Assembly (NCBI GenBank): GCA_964624065.1
Contig: CAZUWF010000037.1
Span: 1-19,144, forward strand
Direction of reading: 5' to 3'
DNA from: UBA7960 sp964624065
Lineage (GTDB): Bacteria; Bacteroidota; Bacteroidia; Bacteroidales; UBA7960
DNA length: 19,144 nt
Positions 1-7,933 of the stretch are shown here, in pieces. A program made the position numbers and the translations under genes. Every line of letters begins with the position of its first letter. The stretch's first letter is position 1. A model generated the notes under the pieces. The model did no database searches. It was not told where the DNA came from and saw only the letters and a list, made by a program, of their open reading frames with translations.

Positions 1-50
1 GGCTCAAGTTGTTGAGTAAGAAAGGTTTTACCAATCAACAATTCATATGA
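1..50 (+). CDS. 3' end of an upstream gene, possibly an HD-domain protein
   Basis: A frame starting at base 3 stays open and encodes LKLLSKKGFTNQQFI before a TGA at 48-50. That stop overlaps the lpxD start as ATGA (47-50), the usual sign of translational coupling, so this is probably the tail of a real gene cut off by the window edge. Fifteen residues are too few to identify a family. From memory of Bacteroidota gene order, an HD-domain phosphohydrolase often precedes lpxD, and that is the only reason for the suggested identity. Confidence 0.5.
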   Translation, partial: LKLLSKKGFTNQQFI

Positions 51-1090
51 TAAAATTCTCCGCCAAACAAATTGCAGGTCTGGTAAATGGGAAAGTTGAG
101 GGTGACGGGACTGTCGAGGTCAACTGTTTTTCGAAAATAGAAGAAGCCGAGCCAGGCTCCCTAACCTTCCTTTCGAACCCCGCGTACACACAATTCATAT
201 ACCAAACAAGGGCTTCGGTGGTTTTGGTAAATGACACCTTCCCTCCTGATCAAAATTTGAAATGCACACTGGTAAGGGTTGAAAATCCGTACGAGGCACT
301 TGCACGGCTACTCGAGCTTTACAAGCGAAGCGAAAATTCGAAGGTTGGAATATCGCCGCTTGCCCATATTTCGTCTTCGGCCAAGATTGGCCAGGATGTT
401 TACATTGGTGAGTTTGCCTACGTGGGCGAAAATTGCACTATAGCTGACGAGGTCAAGATTTTTCCACATTGCCACGTAGGCGACAACGCCTCCGTTGGTA
501 AATCAACCATTCTTAACGGAGGTGTGAGGATTTACCACGATTGCAAGATCGGAAAAAACTGCATTATTCACTCAAACTCTGTTATTGGTGCCGATGGCTT
601 TGGATTCTCACCCCAAGCCGGCCCTAATTACCTGAAGGTGGCTCAAATAGGCAACGTTATAATTGAGGATGAAGTGGAAATTGGAGCTTGCACCACCATT
701 GATAGGGCCACCATTGGTTCAACAATTATAGAAAAGGGGGTTAAGTTAGACAACCACATACAAGTAGCCCACAATGTGGTAATTGGTCAAAACACCGTTA
801 TTGCTGCCCAAACAGGAATTGCAGGATCAACCAAGATAGGTAAGAACTGTATGTTTGGAGGGCAAGTTGGCATTGTAGGGCACCTAAAGATAGGCGACAA
901 TGTAAAGGTAGGGGCACAATCGGGAGTAGGGTCAAACATCAATGATGGCGAAATAATGATTGGTACTCCTGCCATTGAGGCCTCCAAATTTCGGAGGTCG
1001 TCCATACATTACAAGAACCTTGATTTGATAGTGAAAAGAATTTCCGATCTTGAAAGGAAAATTGATGAATTGAACAAAAAGTGCCTTTAA
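47..1090 (+). CDS. lpxD: UDP-3-O-(3-hydroxyacyl)glucosamine N-acyltransferase LpxD
   Basis: LpxD transfers a 3-hydroxyacyl chain from acyl carrier protein to the free amine of UDP-3-O-acylglucosamine, the third step of lipid A synthesis, in the cytoplasm. The 347-residue protein has the normal family length. An N-terminal uridine-binding domain (about 1-100) is followed by many hexapeptide repeats, such as IGKNC and IGDNV, that build a left-handed beta helix. The motif VAHNVVIG places the catalytic histidine at residue 242, matching E. coli His239. A second conserved histidine is residue 279, in GIVGHLKIG, matching His276. A short helical tail with alternating charges ends the protein. The start overlaps the upstream stop as ATGA. 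The next gene, lpxC-fabZ, follows after 115 bases and has its own promoter-like site. A divergent paralogue lies at 4,071. Confidence 0.96.
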   Translation: MIKFSAKQIAGLVNGKVEGDGTVEVNCFSKIEEAEPGSLTFLSNPAYTQFIYQTRASVVLVNDTFPPDQNLKCTLVRVENPYEALARLLELYKRSENSKVGISPLAHISSSAKIGQDVYIGEFAYVGENCTIADEVKIFPHCHVGDNASVGKSTILNGGVRIYHDCKIGKNCIIHSNSVIGADGFGFSPQAGPNYLKVAQIGNVIIEDEVEIGACTTIDRATIGSTIIEKGVKLDNHIQVAHNVVIGQNTVIAAQTGIAGSTKIGKNCMFGGQVGIVGHLKIGDNVKVGAQSGVGSNINDGEIMIGTPAIEASKFRRSSIHYKNLDLIVKRISDLERKIDELNKKCL

Positions 1091-1145
1091 TGGGCCTTGT
1101 TAATAATTAGACCCTTTTTCGGGCAGCAATTGTGTCAAGAATAGG

Positions 1146-1174
1146 TTGCATTATTATCAAAAATTATATCTTTG
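1146..1174 (+). promoter_or_regulatory. Bacteroidota-type promoter for lpxC-fabZ
   Basis: TATCTTTG at 1167-1174 matches the TAnnTTTG -7 box of Bacteroidota housekeeping promoters. A TTG at 1146-1148 lies 18 bases upstream, a normal distance for the -33 element. The box ends 31 bases before the lpxC start, giving a short leader. The site lies in the 115-base gap after lpxD, so lpxC-fabZ and lpxA can probably be transcribed separately from lpxD. Confidence 0.68.
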
Positions 1175-1205
1175 TGCACACTTTCTCGAAATCAAACCAT
1201 AGCTT

Positions 1206-2600
1206 ATGGCCCCTTTTCAACAAACCATTGGTGGTGAAGTAACTGTTGCGGGTGTTGGTTTGCATACCGGCCAACAATCAACGGTAACCATTAAGCCTGC
1301 TCCCGAAAATTCCGGATTGGTTTTTGTAAGGACCGACCTTGACCCAAATGCAAGAATAGAAGCCCACGCAAGGTTCGTAGCCGAGACTTCACGGGGCACC
1401 TTCCTTCAAAAGGATGGAATTAAAGTGTGCACCACCGAGCACATCCTTGCAGCACTCACCGGGCAACAAATAGATAACGCAATAATTGAACTCAATTGCG
1501 AGGAAATGCCTATCCTGGACGGTAGTAGTAGGGTTTATGCCGATTTGTTGAAAGATGTTGGGATAGTAATCCAGAAAAAGGAAAGAAGATACTTGGTAAT
1601 TAATGAACCCATTAGGTTTTACGATCCCGATAAGGATTGCGAAATTATTGCCCTTCCTTCTGAAGAATTCAGAGTAACCGTCTTGATTGACTTTAATTCA
1701 AAAGTGCTTGGCAAACAGTACGCAAGCCTCGATAAAATTACCGAATTCGCTACACAAATTGCCCCATCCAGAACTTTCGTTTTCTTTCACGAGCTGGAAT
1801 ACCTTCTCAGTAAAAATCTCATCAAGGGAGGCGATTTGAACAATGCAATTGTTTTTGTCGAAAACCAAATAGAACAAAAAGACCTTGACCGCATGGCCAC
1901 GGTTTTTGAAAAGCCGAGTGTAGAAGTTAGGAAGGAAGGGATCCTAAACAACCTTGAGTTGAACTTCGACAACGAGCCCGCTAGGCACAAGTTGCTCGAC
2001 CTTATGGGCGATTTATCCTTGGTGGGATTACCAATAATAGGGCACATAATTGCCAAGAAACCAGGGCACAAATCTAACGTTCAGTTTGCAAAGGAATTAA
2101 TCAAAATCCACAATAACATGAAAGAGAAGGAACAAATACCTACCTTCGATCCAAACCAACCACCCTTGTACGATACAAATCAGGTTATGGCAATGTTACC
2201 GCACCGACCACCATTTTTGTTGGTGGACAAGATTATTGAAATGGGACCTGATTACGTTGTTGGGGTGAAAAACGTTACAATGAACGAACCATTCTTTGTT
2301 GGGCATTTTCCCAAGGAACCCATCATGCCGGGAGTACTTTTGGTAGAGGCAATGGCCCAAACCGGAGGTATACTGGTACTCTCTCAGGTTGAGAAGCCTG
2401 AGGAATACTCAACCTACTTTTTAAAAATCGATAGCGTGAAGTTCAAGAGAAAGGTGGTGCCGGGCGACACGTTGGTATTCAAATTAAGATTGGTTGAACC
2501 CATCAGGCGCGGCCTTTGCCAGATGGAAGGGAAGGCTTATGTTGGAAGCAACTTGGTGGTTGAAGCAGAAATGATGGCCCAGGTAGTAAAAAACCAGTAA
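1206..2600 (+). CDS. lpxC/fabZ: Bifunctional UDP-3-O-acyl-GlcNAc deacetylase LpxC / 3-hydroxyacyl-ACP dehydratase FabZ
   Basis: This is a natural fusion. Residues 1 to about 305 are LpxC, the zinc deacetylase that commits UDP-3-O-acyl-GlcNAc to lipid A synthesis. Zinc ligands are His79 (in TTEHILAAL), His261 and Asp265 (in ARHKLLD), and the general-acid histidine is His288 (in KKPGHKSN). Residues from about 322 are FabZ, which dehydrates 3-hydroxyacyl-ACP during fatty acid elongation. It has the LPHRPPFLLVD start, His367 in GHFPKEPIMPG and Glu381 in LLVEAMAQ. Both halves keep all the catalytic residues I can check. The two enzymes compete for the same 3-hydroxyacyl-ACP pool, LpxC through the LpxA product, so fusion fixes them at a 1:1 ratio. 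The arrangement is characteristic of Bacteroidota and is the best taxonomic marker here. lpxA follows after four bases. Confidence 0.97.
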   Translation: MAPFQQTIGGEVTVAGVGLHTGQQSTVTIKPAPENSGLVFVRTDLDPNARIEAHARFVAETSRGTFLQKDGIKVCTTEHILAALTGQQIDNAIIELNCEEMPILDGSSRVYADLLKDVGIVIQKKERRYLVINEPIRFYDPDKDCEIIALPSEEFRVTVLIDFNSKVLGKQYASLDKITEFATQIAPSRTFVFFHELEYLLSKNLIKGGDLNNAIVFVENQIEQKDLDRMATVFEKPSVEVRKEGILNNLELNFDNEPARHKLLDLMGDLSLVGLPIIGHIIAKKPGHKSNVQFAKELIKIHNNMKEKEQIPTFDPNQPPLYDTNQVMAMLPHRPPFLLVDKIIEMGPDYVVGVKNVTMNEPFFVGHFPKEPIMPGVLLVEAMAQTGGILVLSQVEKPEEYSTYFLKIDSVKFKRKVVPGDTLVFKLRLVEPIRRGLCQMEGKAYVGSNLVVEAEMMAQVVKNQ

Positions 2601-2604
2601 GAAT

Positions 2605-3396
2605 ATGATTCAACCTCTTGCCTACATTCACCCTCAAGCCAAAATTTCAGACAAGGCGGTTATCGAGCCTTTCGTTACCATTCACAAAAATGTCGAAATT
2701 GACTCTGGCACATGGATTGGTTCAAACGTAACCGTGATGGAGGGAGCCAGAATAGGCAAGAACGTAAGGATATTTCCGGGTGCGGTGATTAGCGCAATCC
2801 CACAAGACCTTAAGTTTGCAGGAGAAGAAACAACAGCCGAAATTGGTGATAATACAACAATAAGGGAGTTCGTTACGATAAATAGGGGTACAAAACAGGG
2901 CCTCAAGACCGTGATTGGTTCAAATTGCTTGCTGATGGCATACGTTCATGTGGCGCATGATTGCATTATTGGAAACAACTGCATTCTTGCCAACGGAGTT
3001 AATCTTGCCGGACACATTTTCATTGACGAATATGCCATAGTAGGGGGATTATCGGCAGTACATCAATTTGGTAGCATCGGAAAGTATGCTATGGTTTCGG
3101 GAGGTTCATTGGTGACCAAGGATGTGCCACCTTACACCAAAGCAGCGAGGTACCCACTCTCGTACGCCGGGGTCAATTCGGTGGGTTTGAGGAGAAGGGG
3201 GTTTTCTGACGATAAGATAATGGAATTGCAAAACATTTATAGGATCTTGTTTAATAATGGAATGAATGTTTCGCAGGCGGTTGCATACATCGAAGCAGAG
3301 TTGAAACCCACACCCGAAAGGGATGAAATACTTGGTTTTATAGCTGCCTCAAAAAGGGGTTTGATGAAAAGGTATCAATTCAAGGAGAAGAATTAA
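2605..3396 (+). CDS. lpxA: Acyl-ACP--UDP-N-acetylglucosamine O-acyltransferase LpxA
   Basis: LpxA starts lipid A synthesis by moving a 3-hydroxyacyl group from ACP to the 3-OH of UDP-GlcNAc. The 263-residue protein has the usual length and begins with the typical LAYIHPQAKISDKAVIEPF region. Hexapeptide repeats fill roughly residues 5-190, and a C-terminal helical region occupies about 195-263. The catalytic base is His118 in the motif VAHDCIIGNNC, matching E. coli His125. The GGLSAVHQF and GGSLVTKDVPPY segments are also typical of the family. It lies four bases after lpxC-fabZ and must share its transcript. A hairpin terminator follows the stop codon. Confidence 0.97.
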   Translation: MIQPLAYIHPQAKISDKAVIEPFVTIHKNVEIDSGTWIGSNVTVMEGARIGKNVRIFPGAVISAIPQDLKFAGEETTAEIGDNTTIREFVTINRGTKQGLKTVIGSNCLLMAYVHVAHDCIIGNNCILANGVNLAGHIFIDEYAIVGGLSAVHQFGSIGKYAMVSGGSLVTKDVPPYTKAARYPLSYAGVNSVGLRRRGFSDDKIMELQNIYRILFNNGMNVSQAVAYIEAELKPTPERDEILGFIAASKRGLMKRYQFKEKN

Positions 3397-3418
3397 ATTC
3401 AATTATCAATATTCATAC

Positions 3419-3452
3419 AAAAAAACCGGTCACTTGTTGCCTGGTTTTTTTT
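3419..3452 (+). terminator. Rho-independent terminator after lpxA
   Basis: AACCGG (3424-3429) pairs with CTGGTT (3441-3446), including one G-T wobble, around an 11-base loop. An A-run before it and a T-run of eight after it extend the stem and supply the U-tract. It lies 23 bases after the lpxA stop. The end of the T-run merges into the efp -7 box. Confidence 0.72.
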
Positions 3453-3466
3453 ATTTTTGCGCTTTG
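3452..3466 (+). promoter_or_regulatory. Promoter -7 region for efp
   Basis: TATTTTTG at 3452-3459 fits TAnnTTTG and is followed by CGCTTTG. The box ends 41 bases before the efp ATG. The expected -33 position falls inside the lpxA terminator hairpin, and I see no well-spaced TTTG there; the nearest TTG lies only 12-15 bases upstream. The 16-base string TTATTTTTGCGCTTTG (3451-3466) recurs exactly on the other strand at 17,640-17,655, also as a promoter candidate. Confidence 0.55.
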
Positions 3467-3500
3467 AAAAATTTTATAAAAATTACAACCCCAACTCTTT

Positions 3501-4064
3501 ATGGCAACAACAGCAGATTTTAGGAACGGACTTTGCATTGAGTTCAACAACGAGCTATACACCATAGTTGAATTTCAACATGTAAAACCCGGAAAGGGAG
3601 GAGCATTTGTCAGGACAAAACTCAAAAATCTCAAAACCGGCAAAGTGCTTCCAAACACATTCAACGCCGGGGTAAAAATCAACATTGCTAGGGTAGAGCG
3701 CCGGCCATACCAATTTCTATACAAGGACGAAGCAGGCTACCACTTCATGCACAACGAAACCTTCGAACAAACCTTCATTGCGGAGGCGTTGATAAGTACC
3801 CCGGATCTAATGAAAGAGGGACAAGAAGCCGACATAATTTTCCATGCCGACACCGAAACACCATTAACTTGCGAATTACCGGCTTTTGTGGAACTCGAGG
3901 TAGTTTACGCCGAGCCAGGTGTGAGGGGCGATACCGCCACAAACACCCTAAAACCCGCAAAAGTTGAAACCGGTGCAACGGTAAACGTTCCATTGTTTGT
4001 TGAAGTTGGACAAAGAATCAGGGTTGACACCCGCGACGGTTCATATTCCGAAAGGGTAAAATAA
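3501..4064 (+). CDS. efp: Translation elongation factor P
   Basis: EF-P binds the ribosome between the P and E sites and relieves stalling at consecutive prolines. The 187-residue length is standard. An N-terminal KOW-like domain (about 1-62) leads into two OB-fold domains (about 66-125 and 130-187). The C-terminal signature around VDTRDGSYSERVK is clear. The loop that contacts the P-site tRNA reads KPGKGGA, with a lysine at residue 32, the position modified by EpmA/EpmB in E. coli. I see no epmA, epmB or earP gene in this window, so any modification is unknown. The next gene starts six bases after the stop, so efp and the second LpxD share a transcript. The position beside lipid A genes recurs in other Bacteroidota, from memory. 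Confidence 0.97.
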   Translation: MATTADFRNGLCIEFNNELYTIVEFQHVKPGKGGAFVRTKLKNLKTGKVLPNTFNAGVKINIARVERRPYQFLYKDEAGYHFMHNETFEQTFIAEALISTPDLMKEGQEADIIFHADTETPLTCELPAFVELEVVYAEPGVRGDTATNTLKPAKVETGATVNVPLFVEVGQRIRVDTRDGSYSERVK

Positions 4065-4070
4065 ATACCA

Positions 4071-5009
4071 ATGGTAATAAACCCTCCGCTTTGCTTGGAG
4101 CAGGTGGCCAATATTCTCGGTGCCGAGTTCGTGGGTGACCCCGACTTACCAGTAACCGGAATCAACGAAATAAACGTTGTGATACCAGGCGACGTAACCT
4201 TTGTTGATCATCCCAAATACTACTCAAAAGTTTTGCAATCAAAGGCATCGGCAATTATAATTAACCAAAGGCAGGATTGCCCTCCCAACAAGGGCCTTAT
4301 TTTTTCTGAGGACCCATTTAAAGACTTCGTTTCTTTGATTAGGCGTTATAGCCCTTTCAGGCCTTCAAGCCAAATGGTTAGCCATTCGGCCTCCATCGGG
4401 AAGGGAACCATTATTCAACCCGGCACCTTTGTGGGCCACAACGTGGTTATTGGCGAAAACTGCATTATTCACCCAAACGTTACCATTTACGACAATTGCG
4501 TGATTGGCGAAAACGTAATTATCCACGCCGGTACGGTAATTGGCTCTGACGGGCTCTATTTCAAACGGAGAGCCACCCACTACGACAAGCTGGAATCGGG
4601 CGGAAGAGTGGTAATAGGCAACAACGTGGAACTCGGTTCGAACTGCACCATTGACAAGGGAGTAACCAGCGATACCATCATAGGCTGGGGTACCAAGTTA
4701 GACAATCAGGTCCATATTGCCCACGACACGGTGATAGGAAAAAACTGCCTCATTGCGGCCCAAGCTTGCATTGCGGGATGTGCGGTAATAGAAGACGATG
4801 TGACAATTTGGGGACAAGTGGCCATCCAAAAATGCACTGTAATAGGTAAGGGAGCCGTATTGCTGGCCAGGACAGGAACCTCAAAATCACTCGAGGGAAA
4901 TAAAACCTACTTTGGGGCACCCGCAATTGAGGCACGACGAGCTTGGAAGGAAATGGCAGCATACCGAAAGCTACCCGAGCTTATTGAAAAGCTCGAAAAC
5001 AAGAAATAG
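4071..5009 (+). CDS. LpxD-like hexapeptide acyltransferase, second paralogue
   Basis: This 312-residue protein has the LpxD plan. An N-terminal uridine-binding-like domain (about 1-100, with LEQVANILGAEFVGD) is followed by hexapeptide repeats to about residue 275. The catalytic-base histidine is kept as His218 in HIAHDTVIG. The second LpxD histidine is not: aligning GQVAIQKCTVIG with GQVGIVGHLKIG of the first copy puts Cys255 where the first has His279. The tail is 35 residues shorter than the first copy. Annotation pipelines usually call such proteins LpxD, but whether it acts on UDP-3-O-acylglucosamine, another UDP-amino sugar, or nothing is not shown by the sequence. It is co-transcribed with efp and ends just before a strong terminator. 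Confidence 0.85.
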   Translation: MVINPPLCLEQVANILGAEFVGDPDLPVTGINEINVVIPGDVTFVDHPKYYSKVLQSKASAIIINQRQDCPPNKGLIFSEDPFKDFVSLIRRYSPFRPSSQMVSHSASIGKGTIIQPGTFVGHNVVIGENCIIHPNVTIYDNCVIGENVIIHAGTVIGSDGLYFKRRATHYDKLESGGRVVIGNNVELGSNCTIDKGVTSDTIIGWGTKLDNQVHIAHDTVIGKNCLIAAQACIAGCAVIEDDVTIWGQVAIQKCTVIGKGAVLLARTGTSKSLEGNKTYFGAPAIEARRAWKEMAAYRKLPELIEKLENKK

Positions 5010-5045
5010 CATCGTTGGCTTAATATTGTTGCTGACAGTTTAATG

Positions 5046-5072
5046 CCCGCCAACCAACCTTGGCGGGTTTTT
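5046..5072 (+). terminator. Strong Rho-independent terminator after the second lpxD
   Basis: CCCGCCAA (5046-5053) and TTGGCGGG (5060-5067) form a perfect eight-base-pair stem around a six-base loop. Five Ts follow at once. This is the clearest terminator in the window and closes the efp-lpxD2 transcript. Confidence 0.9.
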
Positions 5073-5074
5073 CT

Positions 5075-5082
5075 TACCTTTG
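5075..5082 (+). promoter_or_regulatory. Promoter -7 box for the rRNA methyltransferase gene
   Basis: TACCTTTG fits TAnnTTTG. It begins three bases after the terminator T-run and ends only nine bases before the ATG at 5092. The -33 position would fall within the terminator stem, and no TTTG sits at the ideal distance. If this is the promoter, the transcript has almost no leader. Confidence 0.5.
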
Positions 5083-5091
5083 CATCCGAAA

Positions 5092-6294
5092 ATGAAGGAG
5101 TATTTGAAAATTATACTAAAAGCAGGCAAGGAAGGTGCCGTAAGGCGAAAGCACCCATGGGTTTTTAGCGGTGCCATAAAAAGCATTGAAGGAGAGCCCT
5201 TTGATGGTGCAATGGCCAGAGTTTACGACATAAATGGGTTGTACCTTGGCTTAGGAATTTTTCAGGATGCAACCATAATGGTGCGTATCCTTGAGTTTGC
5301 TCCAAAAACTATCGAATCGTTCGACCAGAATTTTTGGACAAGTAAAATTGGTAAGGCCCTGGAAAAAAGACAAGCAACAGGTATTGCAAACAATAAGGTT
5401 ACAAACGTTTACCGATTGGTTCACGGCGAAGGCGACCAATTACCCGGATTAATCATTGACAACTATGATGGCAATTTGGTCCTCCAAGCCCACGCAACGG
5501 GAGTTCACTTTCACATCAAAAAAATTGCTCAGGCACTAGAGGCTGTTTTTGGCGCAAATTTAAAATCCATAACCGATAAAAGTAGCGATACTCTTCCGGA
5601 GGACTACATTTCCGGAGATGATTTTTTAAAAAATCTCCACGGCGAGGCCGGAAAGATTGAGGTAAAGGAAAATGGCTACAAATTTTTTGTTGATATAGAG
5701 AAGGGGCAAAAAACAGGATTTTTCATTGATCAACGAGAAAACAGGAAACTTTTAGGCCAGTTTTGTGCCGGAAAGAAGGTTTTGAACACTTTTTGTTACT
5801 CGGGTGGATTCTCGGTTTACGCCCTAGGTGCGGATGCCGCGGAAGTAATGTCTGTTGACAGCTCGAAGAAAGCAATAGAACTGTGTGAAGAAAACATACG
5901 TTTAAACTTTGGCCGCGACTCCCGCCACACTTGCATTACCTCAGATACGATGCAATATTTGCGGCAGTCCATGCAAAATTTTGACGTAATAATTTTGGAT
6001 CCACCTGCTTATGCCAAGCACTTAAACGCGAGGCACAATGCAGTGCAAGGATACAAGCGGCTAAATCTCGAAGCAATAAAAAGGATTCAACCCGGTGGAA
6101 TAATCTTTACTTTTAGCTGCTCCCAAGTGATTGATATGGCATTGTTTAGGGGTGCAGTTATGGCAGCAGCCATAGAATCTGGAAAACAAGTACAGATCTT
6201 GAGCCAGATGTCGCAGCCCCCCGATCATCCCGTAAGTATTTTTCACCCCGAGGGCGAGTACCTAAAAGGACTAGTGATGAGGGTTGACAATTGA
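5092..6294 (+). CDS. Class I SAM-dependent rRNA methyltransferase, RlmI-like
   Basis: The protein resembles RlmI, which makes 5-methylcytosine in 23S rRNA. The order is an N-terminal PUA domain (about 1-75, with AVRRKHPWVFSGAI), a central domain, and a Rossmann-fold methyltransferase from about 175 to the end. The SAM-binding region reads VLNTFCYSGGFSVYAL, the active loop is DPPAYAKH, and the catalytic cysteine is probably Cys343 in TFSCSQV. The length is 400 residues from the ATG at 5092. A longer frame can begin with TTG at 5080, but that codon lies inside the -7 box, so the ATG is preferred. The target base is inferred from family resemblance; related proteins modify other cytosines or guanines. 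Confidence 0.88.
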   Translation: MKEYLKIILKAGKEGAVRRKHPWVFSGAIKSIEGEPFDGAMARVYDINGLYLGLGIFQDATIMVRILEFAPKTIESFDQNFWTSKIGKALEKRQATGIANNKVTNVYRLVHGEGDQLPGLIIDNYDGNLVLQAHATGVHFHIKKIAQALEAVFGANLKSITDKSSDTLPEDYISGDDFLKNLHGEAGKIEVKENGYKFFVDIEKGQKTGFFIDQRENRKLLGQFCAGKKVLNTFCYSGGFSVYALGADAAEVMSVDSSKKAIELCEENIRLNFGRDSRHTCITSDTMQYLRQSMQNFDVIILDPPAYAKHLNARHNAVQGYKRLNLEAIKRIQPGGIIFTFSCSQVIDMALFRGAVMAAAIESGKQVQILSQMSQPPDHPVSIFHPEGEYLKGLVMRVDN

Positions 6295-6526
6295 TTCAAA
6301 AAACGTGGGAGCGGTGAAGGGGACTGAATAAAGAACTGTGGAAGCCAGAGGCGGTAAAAAAAGCAAACTCGAAAGTCTAAATTCAACTAATCATTACAAA
6401 TGGCCACCAATGACGGCCAAGCCAGATGACTATTTATCATTTTACCATAACCAACTTCTTTTTTCTTTGTAGCACATTTGACTTTCGGATAATTTCTTCT
6501 AATTTCTAATTTCCATTTCTTAAACA

Positions 6527-7864
6527 ATGACCCAACCCAGCCTGAACACATATAGTCGGATTTGGAAGGTTGCCTATCCTATCATTCTGGGATTGATAGC
6601 CCAGAATTTAATGGTAGTTATTGACACTGCCTTTTTGGGACAGCTTGGCGAGGTAGAGTTGGGGGCAGGGGCAGTCGGGGGGTTGTCTTACCTCACCCTG
6701 GTTATGCTCGGAGCTGGCTTCGGAGTGGGATTGCAAATAATGATTGGACGCAGGAATGGGGAAAAAAATTTCCGGATGATTGGCAGGATCTATGATCATG
6801 GCATATACATGATGCTTTTCCTGGCATTGCTGCTTTTCCTCTTCTTTAGTTGGGCCTCGCCTCCCCTGCTCTCCCATATTACCAGCTCTGAACCAATATA
6901 CCAAAAAACGATCGTTTTTCTAGATTATCGCAAATTTGGGTACTTTTTCGGATTTCTGGTTTTGCTGTTCAATGCCTTGTACATCGGAACACTAAGGACT
7001 GGGGTTGTTTCGGTTGCAACTGTGGTAATGGCTTCAACCAACGTAATACTTGATTATGGCCTAATATTTGGCAACCTAGGGCTTCCCGAAATGGGTATTG
7101 CAGGAGCGGCGCTGGCCACAAATATTGCAGAGTTCACCACCTTCTCTTTCTACGTTTCTTACACCATTTATAGGGGTTTTCACAAAAAATATCGCTTGTT
7201 CTGGTTTTTCAAACCCCGACTCAAACTATATGCTCGCATATTCAAGGTGGCTGCACCTGTTATGTTGCAATATTTCATTGCTTTTTCCGCCTGGTTTGCT
7301 TTTTTTATGATTATCGAAAAGATAGGAGAAACGGCACTTGCGGCTTCAAACATAACCCGAAGCATCTACATGCTTTTCATGATTCCGGTTTGGGGCCTTG
7401 GCTCGGCAACTTCCACTTTGGTAAGCAACACAATAGGGCGTGGACATATAGACCAGGTCATACCTCTTATGAGAAAAATATTGACAATCAGTTTTTTGTC
7501 CAACCTGCTCGTGGTGCAGGCAATTATTTTCTATCCCGACCAAATTGTTGCCCTTTTTACTGATATTCCCCACTTGGCCCAAGCAACAAAGGAGATAGTC
7601 TTTGTCTTGATATTCTCGCTAATGGCTTTCTCTGTCAGTTTCATAATATTCAGTGCCCTTTCGGGAACGGGGAAAACCGGTACCGCATTGCGTATTGAAC
7701 TTGTAACCATCTTCATTTACCTGTCAACCGCCTTTGTTTTGGCAAATAAACCCAACACAACCGCGCATACCATCTGGCTTCTCGAAATACTTTATTTCGG
7801 GCTTCTTGGACTGTTTTCTTTCCTATTCCTAAAATTCGGCAAATGGCGAAAACTGGAGGTATAG
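6527..7864 (+). CDS. MATE family multidrug efflux transporter
   Basis: This 445-residue integral membrane protein has about 12 hydrophobic segments arranged as two similar halves. Its opening, AYPIILGLIAQNLMVVIDTA followed by FLGQLGEVELGA, is the classic MATE start. The second half begins near residue 238 with VAAPVMLQYFIAFSAWFAFF. MATE proteins export cationic drugs and metabolites in exchange for sodium ions or protons. The substrate cannot be told from the sequence. The gene has 232 bases of upstream non-coding DNA, in which I see only a weak promoter candidate (TTTG at 6466-6469, TAATTTCT at 6490-6497). Confidence 0.93.
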   Translation: MTQPSLNTYSRIWKVAYPIILGLIAQNLMVVIDTAFLGQLGEVELGAGAVGGLSYLTLVMLGAGFGVGLQIMIGRRNGEKNFRMIGRIYDHGIYMMLFLALLLFLFFSWASPPLLSHITSSEPIYQKTIVFLDYRKFGYFFGFLVLLFNALYIGTLRTGVVSVATVVMASTNVILDYGLIFGNLGLPEMGIAGAALATNIAEFTTFSFYVSYTIYRGFHKKYRLFWFFKPRLKLYARIFKVAAPVMLQYFIAFSAWFAFFMIIEKIGETALAASNITRSIYMLFMIPVWGLGSATSTLVSNTIGRGHIDQVIPLMRKILTISFLSNLLVVQAIIFYPDQIVALFTDIPHLAQATKEIVFVLIFSLMAFSVSFIIFSALSGTGKTGTALRIELVTIFIYLSTAFVLANKPNTTAHTIWLLEILYFGLLGLFSFLFLKFGKWRKLEV

Positions 7865-7898
7865 CAAACAAACAAAAAAAGATTTCACAACTTTTGGT

Positions 7899-7906
7899 TA
7901 TTTTTG
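7899..7906 (+). promoter_or_regulatory. Promoter -7 box before the eroded GH3 gene
   Basis: TATTTTTG fits TAnnTTTG and ends 27 bases before the ATG at 7934. No good -33 TTTG is visible at the right distance; an A-run occupies that place. It shares TTATTTTTGC with the efp site. If active, the degenerate gene downstream is still transcribed. Confidence 0.42.
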
Positions 7907-7933
7907 CAACACCATAATTAGGATACAATAGAA

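Noticed and set aside
1091..1130. Possible terminator after lpxD around CCCTTTTTCGGG
   Set aside because: The stem is three pairs at most and no U-tract follows; lpxD may simply read through.
6401..6419. Small inverted repeat TGGCC...GGCCA between the rRNA methyltransferase and the MATE gene
   Set aside because: Only five pairs with a nine-base loop and no T-run, so it is not a credible terminator or regulator site.
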